Positions 47,946 through 59,600 of a stretch of DNA of 64,000 bases are shown in pieces. The notes under the pieces are model-generated. The model did no database searches. It saw only the letters and a program-made list of their open reading frames with translations, and was not told the origin of the DNA. Position 1 is the first letter of the stretch. Each line of letters opens with the position of its first letter. Position numbers and translations under genes: made by a program. This stretch comes from Biscogniauxia marginata (taxonomy: Eukaryota; Ascomycota; Sordariomycetes; Xylariales; Xylariaceae), in NCBI GenBank assembly GCA_022695795.1, contig MU404109.1, forward strand, positions 62,001 to 126,000. The letters run 5' to 3'.

Positions 47946-49571
47946 ATGGCTTCCTCGTCGTCCAATGTCGTCGGCGTGCACTACAGAGTGGGCAAGAAGA
48001 TTGGTGAAGGGTCTTTCGGTGTCATTTTCGAGGGCACCAATCTGTTGAACAACCAGCAGATTGCCATCAAATTTGTGAGTTTATGATAGTTCACCCTCCT
48101 TTCCGTAGTAAACATTGAGACTACTTGATCTCAGAGGCAGCCTCTTCCATGATGGCTATTGAATCCGAGCACTAATGCCAATTGCCGTCTAGGAACCCCG
48201 GAAGAGCGATGCACCTCAGTTACGAGATGAGTATCGCACATACAAAATCCTCGTCGGCTGCCGTAAGTATCCGTGGCACGGGTCAATCTATGAATGTTGG
48301 TGCTAACCGAGCGCGCTCGTAGCCGGTATCCCTAATGTCTATTACTTTGGTCAAGAAGGTCTTCACAACATCCTTGTCATAGATCTGCTCGGACCGTCAT
48401 TAGAAGACCTTTTTGACCACTGCAACCGGAGATTCTCCATCAAAACAGTAGTGATGGTAGCGAAGCAAATGGTGTGCACTACTCAGCTTCCTCTAATAGC
48501 ATGTCGATGTATCACTAACCCCGACGCCTAGCTTTCCCGTGTACAAACCATCCATGAGAAGAACCTCATCTATCGAGATATTAAGCCCGACAACTTCCTC
48601 ATCGGCCGTCCAGGAACCAAGGCTTCTAATGTCATACACGTTGTCGATTTCGGCATGGCTAAACAGTATCGGGATCCTAAAACCAAGCAGCATATTCCAT
48701 ACCGAGAGCGGAAATCGTTGTCGGGAACTGCCCGTTACATGAGTATCAATACCCATCTGGGTCGTGAGCAATCCCGCCGAGATGACCTTGAGGCTCTTGG
48801 CCATGTATTCATGTATTTCTTGCGGGGTGGCCTTCCGTGGCAGGGTTTGAAGGCAGCGACAAACAAGCAGAAGTACGAGAAGATCGGCGAGAAGAAACAG
48901 ACCACACCAATCAAGGACCTCTGCGAAGGATTTCCCGACGAGTTTAGTAAATACTTGACCTATGTCAGAAACTTGGGCTTTGAGGACACTCCCGATTACG
49001 ATTATCTCCGCGAACTCTTTACCCAGGCCCTGAAGAACACGGGGGAAGTAGAGGATGGCGAGTACGACTGGATGAAGATCAGCAAGGAATCGAGCAAGGG
49101 TTGGGATGCGATGCACAAGCATGGAGCATATCACAACCCAAATTCCAGACCGGGGCCGTCGGCGATGGAACTCCACGGGCAGTCCCGAACCGGCGCGAGC
49201 ACTCCTCACCTCACTCGCGACCGTTTAAACGCCGCGCAGCCCCCACCTCCGTCACCAGCCAAAGCGACGGACAAGCGCCGGCAAAACGCGCCCGGCGCCT
49301 TGACGGCGCAGAGAGGGAGCGGGGTGGGGGGTCTTAGGGATATGGCTACTCCGACTGGGTCCACCCAAGCTCAGTTCCAGAACAGCAGTCAGAACCTGCC
49401 GCCGAGGATGACGGCCCAGAATAGCATGAGCCCTCAACCAGCTATAGCGAACGGAAGGCCTGCAGAAGCGCAGCCGACAGGGTTCCAAAAATTCATGAAA
49501 GTTCTTTGCTGCGGTAAGCTGAGACTTCGAGATTATTTTAAGAGCCATGCGACTGACATACTCTAGGTTAA
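47946..49571 (+). CDS. YCK2: Casein kinase I, membrane-associated Yck type
   Basis: A serine/threonine kinase that in yeast (Yck1/2) is palmitoylated and acts at the plasma membrane in morphogenesis, endocytosis and nutrient signalling. Five exons: 47946-48074, 48193-48262, 48323-48471, 48532-49513 and 49567-49571, giving 444 residues. The kinase domain has [37 protein letters not shown] and the CK1 hallmark [14 protein letters not shown]. After about residue 300 comes a Pro/Gln/Ser-rich tail ending [11 protein letters not shown]. The C-terminal CC is the expected palmitoylation site of Yck kinases. The last 53-nt intron (49514-49566) lies inside the final glycine codon, so exon 5 adds only GT plus the stop TAA. 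Without its removal the frame runs 16 residues further to a TAG at 49564-49566. The pyrimidine-rich leader upstream fits a strong housekeeping promoter. Confidence 0.94.
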
Positions 49572-51107
49572 ATGCATATTGTCATGACATGCTAGTGATT
49601 TCATATAGACTAAGAAGGCGGCTGGATGAAGATTTCCTACATCGTCTCGTATAGCCTTTAATACTTTCTGGTCCTTGCTGGCCGGCTTGTTCTCCCTGGA
49701 GCGTCTTCAATTATTCGCTGCCTATCGCGAATCACTGCTATCCTCTTGTCCTTACCGGACGTGGAGGCTCGAGGAATACTCGCTGGGGTCTTTGCTATCG
49801 TGTGTGCTGACCAGGTGCCACGAAACCAATGGGCATCGAGGGGTGGCTCAGGTTGTCTTATGCATACCGAAGTTGGAATGGCAGTCTTCTCTCAATGTAA
49901 CCTGAGGGAAGTAATTACTTCTGCCATGTGGATTTTTACTGGATCTAGGCATGGCGTAGTTCGGGACATGAGTCACCGTCTTTTTTTCTTTTTTTTTCTT
50001 CACGACCCTCGTTTTCATGAGATAGACAAGGTACAGGCTGTTAATAATCAAGCGCAGCACGGCGCCGGTGGGGTTTTTCAAACTCAAAGGCTAAAGCATT
50101 GGGGATCAGGGTTCCATTATTTTCTTGTGCCTTCGCACCTTTACATAAACGTTCATAATTGCGATCGACGAGATGGAGGATGATGATGTTGGGAGAAGGA
50201 GGAGTAGGAGAGAGCGGAAGACTAGACAAGAGTTGGTAGAAGTTGAAGAGACGAGAGAATAGAGAGAGAGAGTGAGAGAGTGAAGAGGGGAGGGGCGCGC
50301 GCGGAGGAGCTATAGTAAGGCGATCTGGCGTATTAAAAACGCAGGAGAGACAACTAGGTTTCTGCCGTGGGTAGAAAAGATTATACCAGGGGACAAAAAG
50401 AGAAATAGCAAAAAAACAAATTCGTAATGACTACTTCAAACAAATGTATTCAGTATGTCTTGAAATCCAAAACGCAACTCAACACACTATCTATATCCTA
50501 GCCATGTTTATATTCATTGACTTGTTCGAACTTGATGCTGAGTCCTACATCATTGTTCAGTGTATCCATGTATACAATATATACAAACTTACCTAGGTAC
50601 CTACTTGTACTACATACTTGGCCTATAAAGCGGTCAACCGGATGCTTAAAAATGTGTTGATCGTGGAAAAACAGTGATAATCTAGCTGCTATCCGTGTCC
50701 TACTATACTGCCTAAAACACCACACAAGGTCCTCACATCAAAAACTGGATACGTCCTATCAACAGCAAATCTGCTCTGCTACCACCGCAATGAGTCAACT
50801 TGCGGTTGCAGTAGTTCGAGGTTTCGACATTTGGTCTATGTAGACCTATGTATCATTACAGTGCTTTCAGCTTCTCTTTCCCCTTTCTAGCTGCCGTATC
50901 GTATCATAGGGGAAGGCCTGAGAATGTGCCGCATAACGGCCCAAGTGAAAAAAAAAAGAGGGGATTTTAGAAAACCATACAATCCAGCGCCTTCCATTTT
51001 TCTTCCCTTGCCCTTCTTCAGGTCATGGTTAATATAACCTTCTCCCCCCCGGATGAATCCATTCGTCCCATAATTTTATTATCCGCGGAAAAATGACCAA
51101 CCCATTC
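49572..51107. other. Intergenic between convergent kinase and p24 genes
   Basis: About 1.5 kb with no supported gene. It holds the two 3' UTRs, a GA-rich purine tract at about 50247-50295 and the palindromic word TACCTAGGTACCTAC at 50591-50605. Open frames near 49.7-50.2 kb cross a poly-T run and have no family features. Confidence 0.5.
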
Positions 51108-52117
51108 TTAGGTGAGCTTCTGCTTGATGAAGAAGGACCGTAGGTGGGATAGCTGCCAGGCGCAGGTGAGGCCGAGGACGACCACCTGGATGAACATCCA
51201 TCGCACGACGCGCGAGTTGGTGGATTCCGACTGATCTCTGAATTCGGCTTCTCGTTCCTGGTTTTTTGTGCAATGTTAGCGCTTATCCAATTTCCATGGC
51301 CTCCTGGTCAATACTGCATAACTGGACTTGAAATTGTTTTTATCGTGTTCCGATCCGGCCAAAGAGAGATATACCCGGCCCAATTCGTATGCCTTCATAA
51401 ACCCCCAGGCCTTATCACATGTGTCTCGACAAGCGACAACTATCGGGTGTAGGGCAATGAGAGGCGAGGAAAAGGGGGCCGTTTGAGGGGAAACGTAAAC
51501 TCAGAAAACTCACCCGCTGAAAGAGTTGCTCGCGTTTGATGTCTTGTAGCCTCGAGTTGAGGTCCTTAACGCGCTGGGAAATGTCCTGTAGCTTGGTCTT
51601 GTCGGTGCTCTCGATCTCGCTCGTCTCGCCGATAGCCAGATCGAGGGTCAGCTTGATGCCGCCGTTGGGGCTCAGGACGCTCAGCCAGTTCTGGCGGCCG
51701 CTACTACTACTAGGCGTGAAGCAGATCCGGTGGTCGCCCGCCTCGGCCGCGCTGAAGGTGAACCGCCCCGACGACGAGCCCCGCTGCGAGACCACCCGGT
51801 GGTCGTTGTCGAAGATCTCCTGTTGTTCACGAAAGGGAGGGAGGCAAACGTTAGCAAGGAGAGGCTAGGTGATGATGATGACGAGGTTGTTCACTGCGGG
51901 GGCGAAAACGTACATCGACATTTATGTATATGCTGATGCCGTCGTGCTTCGACCACGACCTCGTGTTGTCGTCCCATTCCTCGGCCGTGTAGTGTCCCAC
52001 TACCAATGTGTCCTTCGGTAACTCCTCAAAGAAGCATTTCGGCGTCGTACCGTCGATGAAGAAGTACAGCGCCTGGGCGACGGTGCCCAGGGACAGGAAA
52101 GGGAGTATCGCCCTCAT
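51108..52117 (-). CDS. p24/emp24 family cargo receptor (alpha type, Erp1-like)
   Basis: A type I membrane protein of COPII and COPI vesicles that helps sort cargo, including GPI-anchored proteins, between endoplasmic reticulum and Golgi. Three exons on minus: 52117-51914, 51819-51514 and 51257-51108, giving 219 residues, normal for p24 proteins. A signal peptide ([16 protein letters not shown]) is followed by [27 protein letters not shown], the alpha-class GOLD-domain start. The GOLD domain's disulphide pair is C in KCFFEE and C in [10 protein letters not shown] coiled coil follows ([22 protein letters not shown]), then a single transmembrane helix ([15 protein letters not shown]) and a short tail ending FFIKQKLT. 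The KQKLT end fits a KxKxx COPI-binding retrieval signal. It shares a 690-bp divergent promoter with SWC4. Confidence 0.92.
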
Positions 52118-52807
52118 CGTTGCTTGTGTGGTGAATTCGAAGACTTGTCAATTGGCTTTGTCCGGCGTTGTCGTTGTCGTTGTTGGCGTGACAGTTAGAT
52201 TGCTCCTCCTAAAAAGAAACGGCCGGCCAACAATGGGCAGACGGTATGGGTTGTGGATAATGGGTACGTCGATCGGGTTTCCGTAGAGTCGTACGCTGAA
52301 GCTGTCGCGGGTTTGCAGCCAAGCAAGTCAATCAATTCCCAAGGTGCCACGTTCGAAAAAAAGGGCCAAGCCAGAACCAGGCCAGGGGTCCGAGAGGAAA
52401 GGGGACCCGCCGATTAAAGCACAGCTGGAGCTTGATGGAGCCTTATCGATAAGATGGCTTGAGTCACGTGTTAGATAAAAAAAAGTTACGTACCTGCCTT
52501 CCATCAAGGTAGGTTGCTCTCCTCTATCTGATGGATTCAGTAGATTTCCATTTTCACTACCACAGTAACCACCGTTTTTTTACAACCCCCCATCACGACC
52601 CATCGCTTCCACGCGTCAACAGGCAGTGTACCATCAACAGAATAGGGAAATTATACGTTTTATTGAACCGGGGATATGTGAACACGCGTGAATAAATCGT
52701 ATAATTCCTTATTGACGCCCAAGTGATCGCGCTCCTTCGAGTCCCTCGCCTCCCACGTCGCTGCATTTGGTCCCGTCCGGTCGAATTCGATATCGCTTAA
52801 CAACAGG
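52118..52807. other. Divergent promoter between p24 and SWC4 genes
   Basis: A 690-bp spacer between two divergent start codons. It must contain both promoters. No gene is seen. A CACGTG E-box-like hexamer lies near 52467-52472. This is a bare sequence observation. Confidence 0.6.
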
Positions 52808-54715
52808 ATGGCCTCCCATGATGTCCGCGATGTGCTCAACCTTCCGGCCGAAGGTGCAGGCCCCCGCCCGGCGAAGAAACAGAAGACCGCTGCACCGAGA
52901 CCGAATCTAAAAGGATTGGCACGAGAGGTGCAGAACCTCGGCGGGGACAATCCCATCGCTATTGTGCCCGAGATATCTACTTTTAAGAAGCGGCGGTTTG
53001 GAAGCAGGAAACCTGCGGCACGATGGGAGATGCGCCCTTTCCGTAACTCGGCACGGGGTGACGGGTCATTACATCTACGGCACTGGAGAAAGCGGACGGA
53101 TAGTCAGTCGCGAGCGCAGTCGCAGCCCCAGGACGGACAGGATTCTAGTGAAAACGGGACGGAGGCGGAGCAGAAACCCCAGGAGCTCGATGACTCGGGC
53201 TTTGCGAAGTTCAATGTTCAGGTCGACGTTCCCCAGTATAGCGAGGATCAATACAACTCGAATTTGGCAAACAGCGATTGGACAAAGGACGAGACCGACT
53301 ACCTGTTCGACCTAGCGAGGACTTACGATCTTCGGTGGCCGTTGATATGGGACCGTTACGAATATACACCGAAATTGCCAGAAAGCGCAGGGAACGGGGA
53401 AGGAGCAGATGATGCGGATCCAAACATGGCTGTGGTACCTGCGCCGAAGGTACGAAGTATGGAGGATCTGAAGTACCGGTATTATGAAGTCGCGGCGAAG
53501 ATGATGGCAGTTCAGAAGCCGGTTCAGTACATGACACAAGCTGAATTCGCGTTACATGGGGTTATGGCCAGTTTCAACCCGGCTTCCGAGACACAGCGCA
53601 AGAAATTCGCCCAAAATGCTCTAAACCGTTCGAAGGAGGAGGCGCGCGAGGAAGAGTCGCTGCTTATTGAGGTCAGACGTATTGTTGCTCGTCAAGAAAG
53701 GCTCAACCAAGAGCGCCGAGAGTTATACAATCGCCTCGACTATCCACATACAGAGCAAGATATCAACGCGTTCAAATCTAGCGCTGGGCTACAGACCCTA
53801 CTCCAAAATCTCATGAGTGTCGACAAATCAAAGAAACGCAAACCAATCATGGACACCAACGGAAGCTCTACTCCAACCTCTGCACATCCCTCATCAGCCC
53901 ACCCTGGTTCCACGCCTGCTGGAGATAACCGCCGCGAAAGCATCGCAGCTTCCACGGGGGGTCACCGAGATTCTATCGGTGGCGGCGAGAGACCAGACAG
54001 ACCTACGAAGAAGGGCACTCAGCAACCGGAGCGCAAAAAGCTCACCGAGCAAGAGGAGCAAATCTACGGTGTTTCTCATCACGATCGTCTATCTTCAGGA
54101 CCCACTTTCAGATATGAACGCATCAACAAGATTCTCACAACGAAAAGCCACGCCCAACACCAGCGAATTACAAATACGCTGGCTGAGCTGGACATTCCTA
54201 GCCGACTGAACATGCCGACTAGAGCTGTAGTCGAGGAAATGGAGAAGTTGCTTAGCGCCATCGGCCTCCTTCTAGATATGCGAAAGATGAACGACAAGAT
54301 TGACGCCGAGATTAGGACAGAGCAAGCTAAGAAGGCCGAGAGAGAGAAAGCGCAGGCAGCTTCCCAACCTAGTGCGGATGCAAGAGCAGAAGGATCGGAA
54401 TCTTCTGCCCAGGCTCAGGGGAAACCGGGGGATAAAGGCCTAGTGAATGGTACCAAGTTGGCTACTAACGGTGAGACCGCGAACTCGGCCACTAGTGGTA
54501 AAGCGAATGGAGAAGAACCCTCGACAAATGATACTACGAAGGAGCAAAGCAATGGGGTAACCTATGATGCAATGAATGTTGATAGTACTGAAAAGGTCAA
54601 GGAGGACATAGAAGACGATAACGCTTCTCGGCCAGGGAGCAGTGGTGGGCAGAAAAGAAGTGCTAGCGTTCTGAGCTCTGTTAGCGACAAGAGCGCAAAA
54701 CGACAAAAGAAGTAA
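52808..54715 (+). CDS. SWC4: SWR1/NuA4 complex subunit Swc4 (DMAP1-like)
   Basis: Swc4 is shared by the SWR1 complex, which deposits histone H2A.Z, and the NuA4 histone acetyltransferase, both nuclear. The gene is a single exon of 635 residues with no intron, unlike its neighbours. The start MASHDVRDVLNLP is the conserved family N-terminus. The SANT/Myb-like domain is at about residues 155-190 (NSDWTKDETDYLFDLARTYDLRWPLIWDRY). A linker with KPVQYMTQ follows. A DMAP1-type helical segment lies at about 440-495 (KILTTKSHAQHQRI...LAELDIPSRLNMPTRAVVEEMEKLL). The acidic, Ser-rich C-terminus ends with a basic KSAKRQKK, a likely nuclear signal. Confidence 0.95.
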   Translation: MASHDVRDVLNLPAEGAGPRPAKKQKTAAPRPNLKGLAREVQNLGGDNPIAIVPEISTFKKRRFGSRKPAARWEMRPFRNSARGDGSLHLRHWRKRTDSQSRAQSQPQDGQDSSENGTEAEQKPQELDDSGFAKFNVQVDVPQYSEDQYNSNLANSDWTKDETDYLFDLARTYDLRWPLIWDRYEYTPKLPESAGNGEGADDADPNMAVVPAPKVRSMEDLKYRYYEVAAKMMAVQKPVQYMTQAEFALHGVMASFNPASETQRKKFAQNALNRSKEEAREEESLLIEVRRIVARQERLNQERRELYNRLDYPHTEQDINAFKSSAGLQTLLQNLMSVDKSKKRKPIMDTNGSSTPTSAHPSSAHPGSTPAGDNRRESIAASTGGHRDSIGGGERPDRPTKKGTQQPERKKLTEQEEQIYGVSHHDRLSSGPTFRYERINKILTTKSHAQHQRITNTLAELDIPSRLNMPTRAVVEEMEKLLSAIGLLLDMRKMNDKIDAEIRTEQAKKAEREKAQAASQPSADARAEGSESSAQAQGKPGDKGLVNGTKLATNGETANSATSGKANGEEPSTNDTTKEQSNGVTYDAMNVDSTEKVKEDIEDDNASRPGSSGGQKRSASVLSSVSDKSAKRQKK

Positions 54716-55618
54716 GGGTACACGAGTATCCAAACTCCTCGTCATTCCGTCTCATGGGAACAGGCAAGGCAGCATTACTCGCTAGGTGGAGGTTCTATCA
54801 GTCTCTGGCTGGAAATCACTATTGAAACGGGGAAGGCCCTGAATTGGATGAGTCGGCATGAGATGCCCGTTTTGAGTCTCTACTACGCTATTAGAATAGA
54901 GACCTAAGTAGTCAGCCTAGAGAAAGAGGGCTTATCGGTCGATTGATAGAGAAATTAATGCGATGAATTGAACTTGCCTATCGAGAAGTCGACCTTGAGG
55001 GTAACATGCATTGCTCTGTGATTCGTAAAAAAAAGATTTCTTTGGTCTTGATCAGGGTTGAACTTATCCTAGTAGGACTAAACTCCTTACCACTGAATAT
55101 GCTACCTAGGTAGTTTTCATGTGATCAGGAGAACGCATCAGAGCCGAGAAAAAAGAATCAACTCTTAAAAGGGGGGCTCGAATAGATGGGTTCGCCACTG
55201 GGCCTTAGAACATGAATACGTCGTAATCAGTAAATTATAGTATCCGGGCCTTCTTCACATTTCGACCAGCCGTCCGATTATAATATGGTCAGACTAGATA
55301 GACACATTTATTTGAAAATGGTGACATGTCCCCCTTTTAGGTCTACTTGCTACTAGGTTAGTACGTACATACTTACCTTAGGTAGGGAAGGTAAGGAGTA
55401 AGTCGGGCGATTTCACTCACTCCCACTCCACTCACGCGCATTTCGGGTGAACGGAGAAGGGCTCCCCCCCCTACCCCCTTGCTCCCTCCCCAGGTAGGTT
55501 GTTTTTGTCTATCTGATCTGATGTGGCATGATGTGATGGATGGTGGTGCCGAGTTCTTCTTCGTCTAAGACCTGCCTGCCTGTCTATGAACTCGATAATT
55601 TCGACTGTGTATAAGCTC

Positions 55619-55675
55619 GGGGGGGGAGGGAAGGAGGGATGGGGATGGGGATGGGGAGGGGAGGGGAGGGGAGGG
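55619..55675 (+). repeat. G-rich tandem tract, quadruplex-capable
   Basis: An unbroken G/A/T stretch containing one G8 run, then AGGG, AGGAGGG, three GGGGAT units and four GGGGA units. It has many more than the four G-runs of three or more needed for an intramolecular G-quadruplex, with one- or two-nt loops. The minus strand is the C-rich partner. It lies in gene-free DNA about 900 bp after SWC4. Confidence 0.85.
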
Positions 55676-55781
55676 AATCTTGATTCATAGAGTCGGTTTC
55701 TTAGATATAGACGGGGAGTTTTCAGAACGGGGACGGGGGCATTGTTGTGGTGTACGGGGATGAAGAACCTAACCCTCACCG

Positions 55782-55816
55782 TCTCTCTCTGTTTCTCTCT
55801 CTCTCTCTCTCTTTTT
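55782..55816 (+). repeat. CT-rich microsatellite
   Basis: Mostly alternating TC with a short interruption (GTTT), ending in a T-run. It is an ordinary simple-sequence repeat 100 bp from the G-rich tract. Confidence 0.85.
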
Positions 55817-56644
55817 TCTTCGTATTTGTTTGTGAGAAAACTATAATATCAATGAGTCTAGGTGGTAAATATCAGGTAGATAGGGTGGTAGGTATCCAGG
55901 TTAAATGCTTAAAAGGGAAGATTGGGTAGATCTTGGGGTGCTCGAGTTTCTTCTTCTCTCTAGAGAACAGATTTTATCTGATACTCCAGATTCCCTGGCT
56001 TGCTCTTGGTATTATATCTCATGAGGACTTCATCCGAACCTCGAGTTCTCTTTACTATCCACAATATGTCCTGGATCGAGTGAGCTAGCAACTAACCTAA
56101 CTTATCTACTGTGTAGCTAGGTGTCGTCGTCCCACCGGCTCCCACTTCCCCTTTCGCGCCAGCGCGAGCCTTCTACGTACGTATCCCTATCCATGCCCCT
56201 CCGGGGAAGAGAAGGGGGGATTCACTGTTTTTTTCTTTCCCGCAACATGATCCCCTACCCATTTCGTCCACGGCGTGACTACGGGCTAAACTTGTAATCC
56301 TATATCCAACCAAATATATTACCCCGGAACCCATCCCCCAAGTAGTACTCCACTTCCGGCGGCGTCCACGAGTGCCTCCGCGGGTCATACAGGAACATAT
56401 AGCTACCTACATAAGTTAGATCATTTGGAGTAACCGGGAGTTTGATTCCAGACAGATGTCTCTTGCTAACTAGCGTTTCCTTTGTATCAACTTCAGCCTG
56501 CGAGCTTTGGTTCCGCTAGGTTTACTTTTTCCCGTCTAACCTTACGGAGAGACCTGATATTGATAGGAAATACCTATCACTCTGATCTCATGGAAGGGAG
56601 GCCCTGGTGTTATTCTTACAAATGCATGTGTCTAATTCTGCGAA

Positions 56645-56675
56645 GTGAGGTGAGGTGAGGTGAGGTGAGGTGGGG
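56645..56675 (+). repeat. 5-bp tandem repeat (GTGAG)n
   Basis: Five to six head-to-tail copies of GTGAG, ending in a G5 run. The unit resembles a short guanine-rich telomere-like pentamer but is not the fungal TTAGGG telomere repeat. Confidence 0.85.
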
Positions 56676-59600
56676 GAAGGTTTTGACGGGAAGCTCTAAC
56701 CGGCTGGGTCATAATTCGCCATGATTCACCATACCGTATACTCTTAACTGGCCATGTCTATACACACTACCTACTTAGGACTATAGCAGTCCAATATGGA
56801 GAAGTAAAACTAGGTACCTTAGGTGCATAGGGGCTAATACGAAGATCTACAAAGAGGGCTAAAAGCTATGAGTATACATATACAAGCAATAGGAGTAACT
56901 TGATAATAATACTATGGAAATCATATACCTAACATTCAGTCTCATAGAAACTGGCTGCTTCAACCCTTTTTCACCACCCACCCGCTCACTCACTCACCTG
57001 AGACCCTTTATTTGTGGGGACCCCTAAACTCGAGATCTCGTATTCTAACCACGACACCCCACCCCCCTCCTTCCTCTCCTGTCGCTACCTCACATCATCC
57101 CCTTGTGTGGGGGAGGGGGGTATTTCATGCATGGAACGCGTCCCCGGCCGAATAGGTCGTATGCGGAGACCGATGCCCGGGCGGTGTTAAGCTATCGCTA
57201 ATGTGTCATGATTTCGGATTCAGGACCCTCCGGTAGCTTTTATCATGAATATGATAACCTTTTAAAAACACCCCAATTGTGAACACAAAGGAGGGAAAAA
57301 GGGGGGGTTGGACCGTATATACCAACTTAGATATCAGGTCGGCCGAACTTGATATTCTGATATGCCTTTGCCGTAAAATGTACCAGTAATCGGCGGTAGT
57401 ATAGTGGAGTAGTTGCTCCATTTGACCTCCCGTCACCGTGACGATTGAATGCTGTGGTTCTTGCTATTTGCTGCGAGTTCAAACGCTGCTTAGAAATCAA
57501 CGCCAATGGCACATTATACGGTGACGCTAATCCCCTAAGTTTTATCTCCTAGTGATCTTCTTTCTCTTGCCCGTGAGAAGTGGCAACTCTGTCTCCCAAC
57601 ACTACTCTAAGGAGATGTTGATCGGAGCTTCAAATGCATATATTGGTTATTCGAGCTGGAAGAAGTGTACGACTTGCTTTATTCTCCAACGCTCGCGGGG
57701 ATGTATTACCGTTAGTGTTGCTCCAGGTACCGGCACACTATGTTTAATATATTGATGATATTCCCTGATAAGTGGCTTATCGCGCTGCATATAGTCCTTT
57801 CATGCGAGTAATGTTTATTCCCCCTCGTTGCCTGCCTTTGTTCTGTAGTGAATTCTAGGATGTGATTTAGGGGTTGGGGCCTTCCTATTCTGAGGTAATA
57901 AGGAAAACTTGCCACAGGTGATTCGTAGCCTTTGCATCATCGATAGGAGTATCTTCATCGCACGATGAATACCGCATTTTACCCGAGTAAACCACATAGT
58001 GTGATTATACCCGCAATCGGCGGATTGTTTCGTTGCTAGACTTGACTTCTAATAACGGTAATGTCGGCGATCTTGCTGCGTTTGAGCTGTAAGGGATGAG
58101 ACTTTCGATGAGCTAGACTACCTTGTACCTAAATCACAGAGTATAATACCGCCAAGACCTTAGATGCGGTGAAGCGACAAGGAGCACAGCTATCACACCT
58201 TCGGCGGCAGACGGTGAGGGAGTCGAAGTAAACCGAGTCGAAATAGAATAAGTTATGTCGTATTGTACCGATGCATCGTGACGCGTATGTCTTGTTAGAA
58301 CGCTAAGAAGCGATGTGGAAAAGGGGCGGCACAGTCGAACTCGAAAAGCCTGGGGACTAGAGCACTCACGGCAGGGTCTTCTATTGGACAGTGAACGATA
58401 TGAGCAAGCCCGCGGAAACAGGGAAGGCGATTTGAAACGGTTTGTACCTAGCTAGATAGAGGTGTCATAAGCGCGCTCAGAGGAGTTAGAAAATGTAAAA
58501 ACCCAGGTCCGCAGCTTTTACCGCGGGAGTTGTAGGGTATGTAAAGGGTGAGATCTAGGAGATGACGTTTCAATAAACACTCTGCAGGCGCCAGAGGCTG
58601 CAGATTGAGGCTATATCTTATTTTAGCAATGCCCCCCGTCCTCCTAAAAATAAAACACCCCCGGAGATCTTGGGTATGCCCTAGTTAAGCGTGAGGCACG
58701 TCATGGGCTAGACCGCACGGGTACCTCCCTCAGGATCAGAGATCGTTGGTACCCTGAGGCTGCACATTGCATCTATCCCCGCGGCTCGTCGAGCGAGTAC
58801 ACCAATGATAGCGAGGTGATAGCCACCCACGCACGTGCATATGGATGGGCACATCTAGGGACTCGGGAGGATCGAGCACCCAACAAGCCCAGTGTCGTGG
58901 TACCTCGGGTGGGCACAGTAAACCCTTTACATTGTCTGTGGAAGCCTATGGCGGCTTCGCTCGTCGACGAATGAGAATTGGGCTCAAGGGTCAACCTGGC
59001 GCTTCTGGAAGCTTAAAGACAGGAGGCATAGCGCCGGGACAAGACATCGTGGGAGTGGTTGGCTATTGCTTCCCAGAGATAGGACAGACAGGTAGCGAGA
59101 CGCCCATGTAGGATCCCTCCCCCCTTCCTCGGACCAGGTACCAACCAGATGTCGACACTTTCGCAGGGTTGCTCTGGTGCCTTGCAGAACCGCTGCCGTG
59201 GCTCTCGGGAAGGGAGCGCGGGAGGGAGTAATGCAAGTGATGGTTCTACCCGGGCGGACGAAAATAGCAGCTAGACGCCGAGTCGGGCACGTATGTGTGT
59301 ACGGGCGCACGCTCGTGGGTGGAAGTGACGTCGTGTGCCGTGGTCGATTTGCGCGCGTGAGGGAAGAAGAAGTGTTCTAGAAGACAGACGCTTTGGCGGC
59401 GAGCCACACTTGGGCATTGCCAGGGCGCTTAAACGTCTGTCGCGGGCGGCTATTCGAAGACTTCGCGGGCTGTCATTGGCCGGTAACAGGGAGAGCTGTG
59501 GGATATTTTTAGTACGACCTCGAAGGTTTGTTTGAAGGATTCGAGAGAGAGAAAAGATCGTGAACAAGAAAAACTAGGTTACATGGATTTTTTAAATAGG

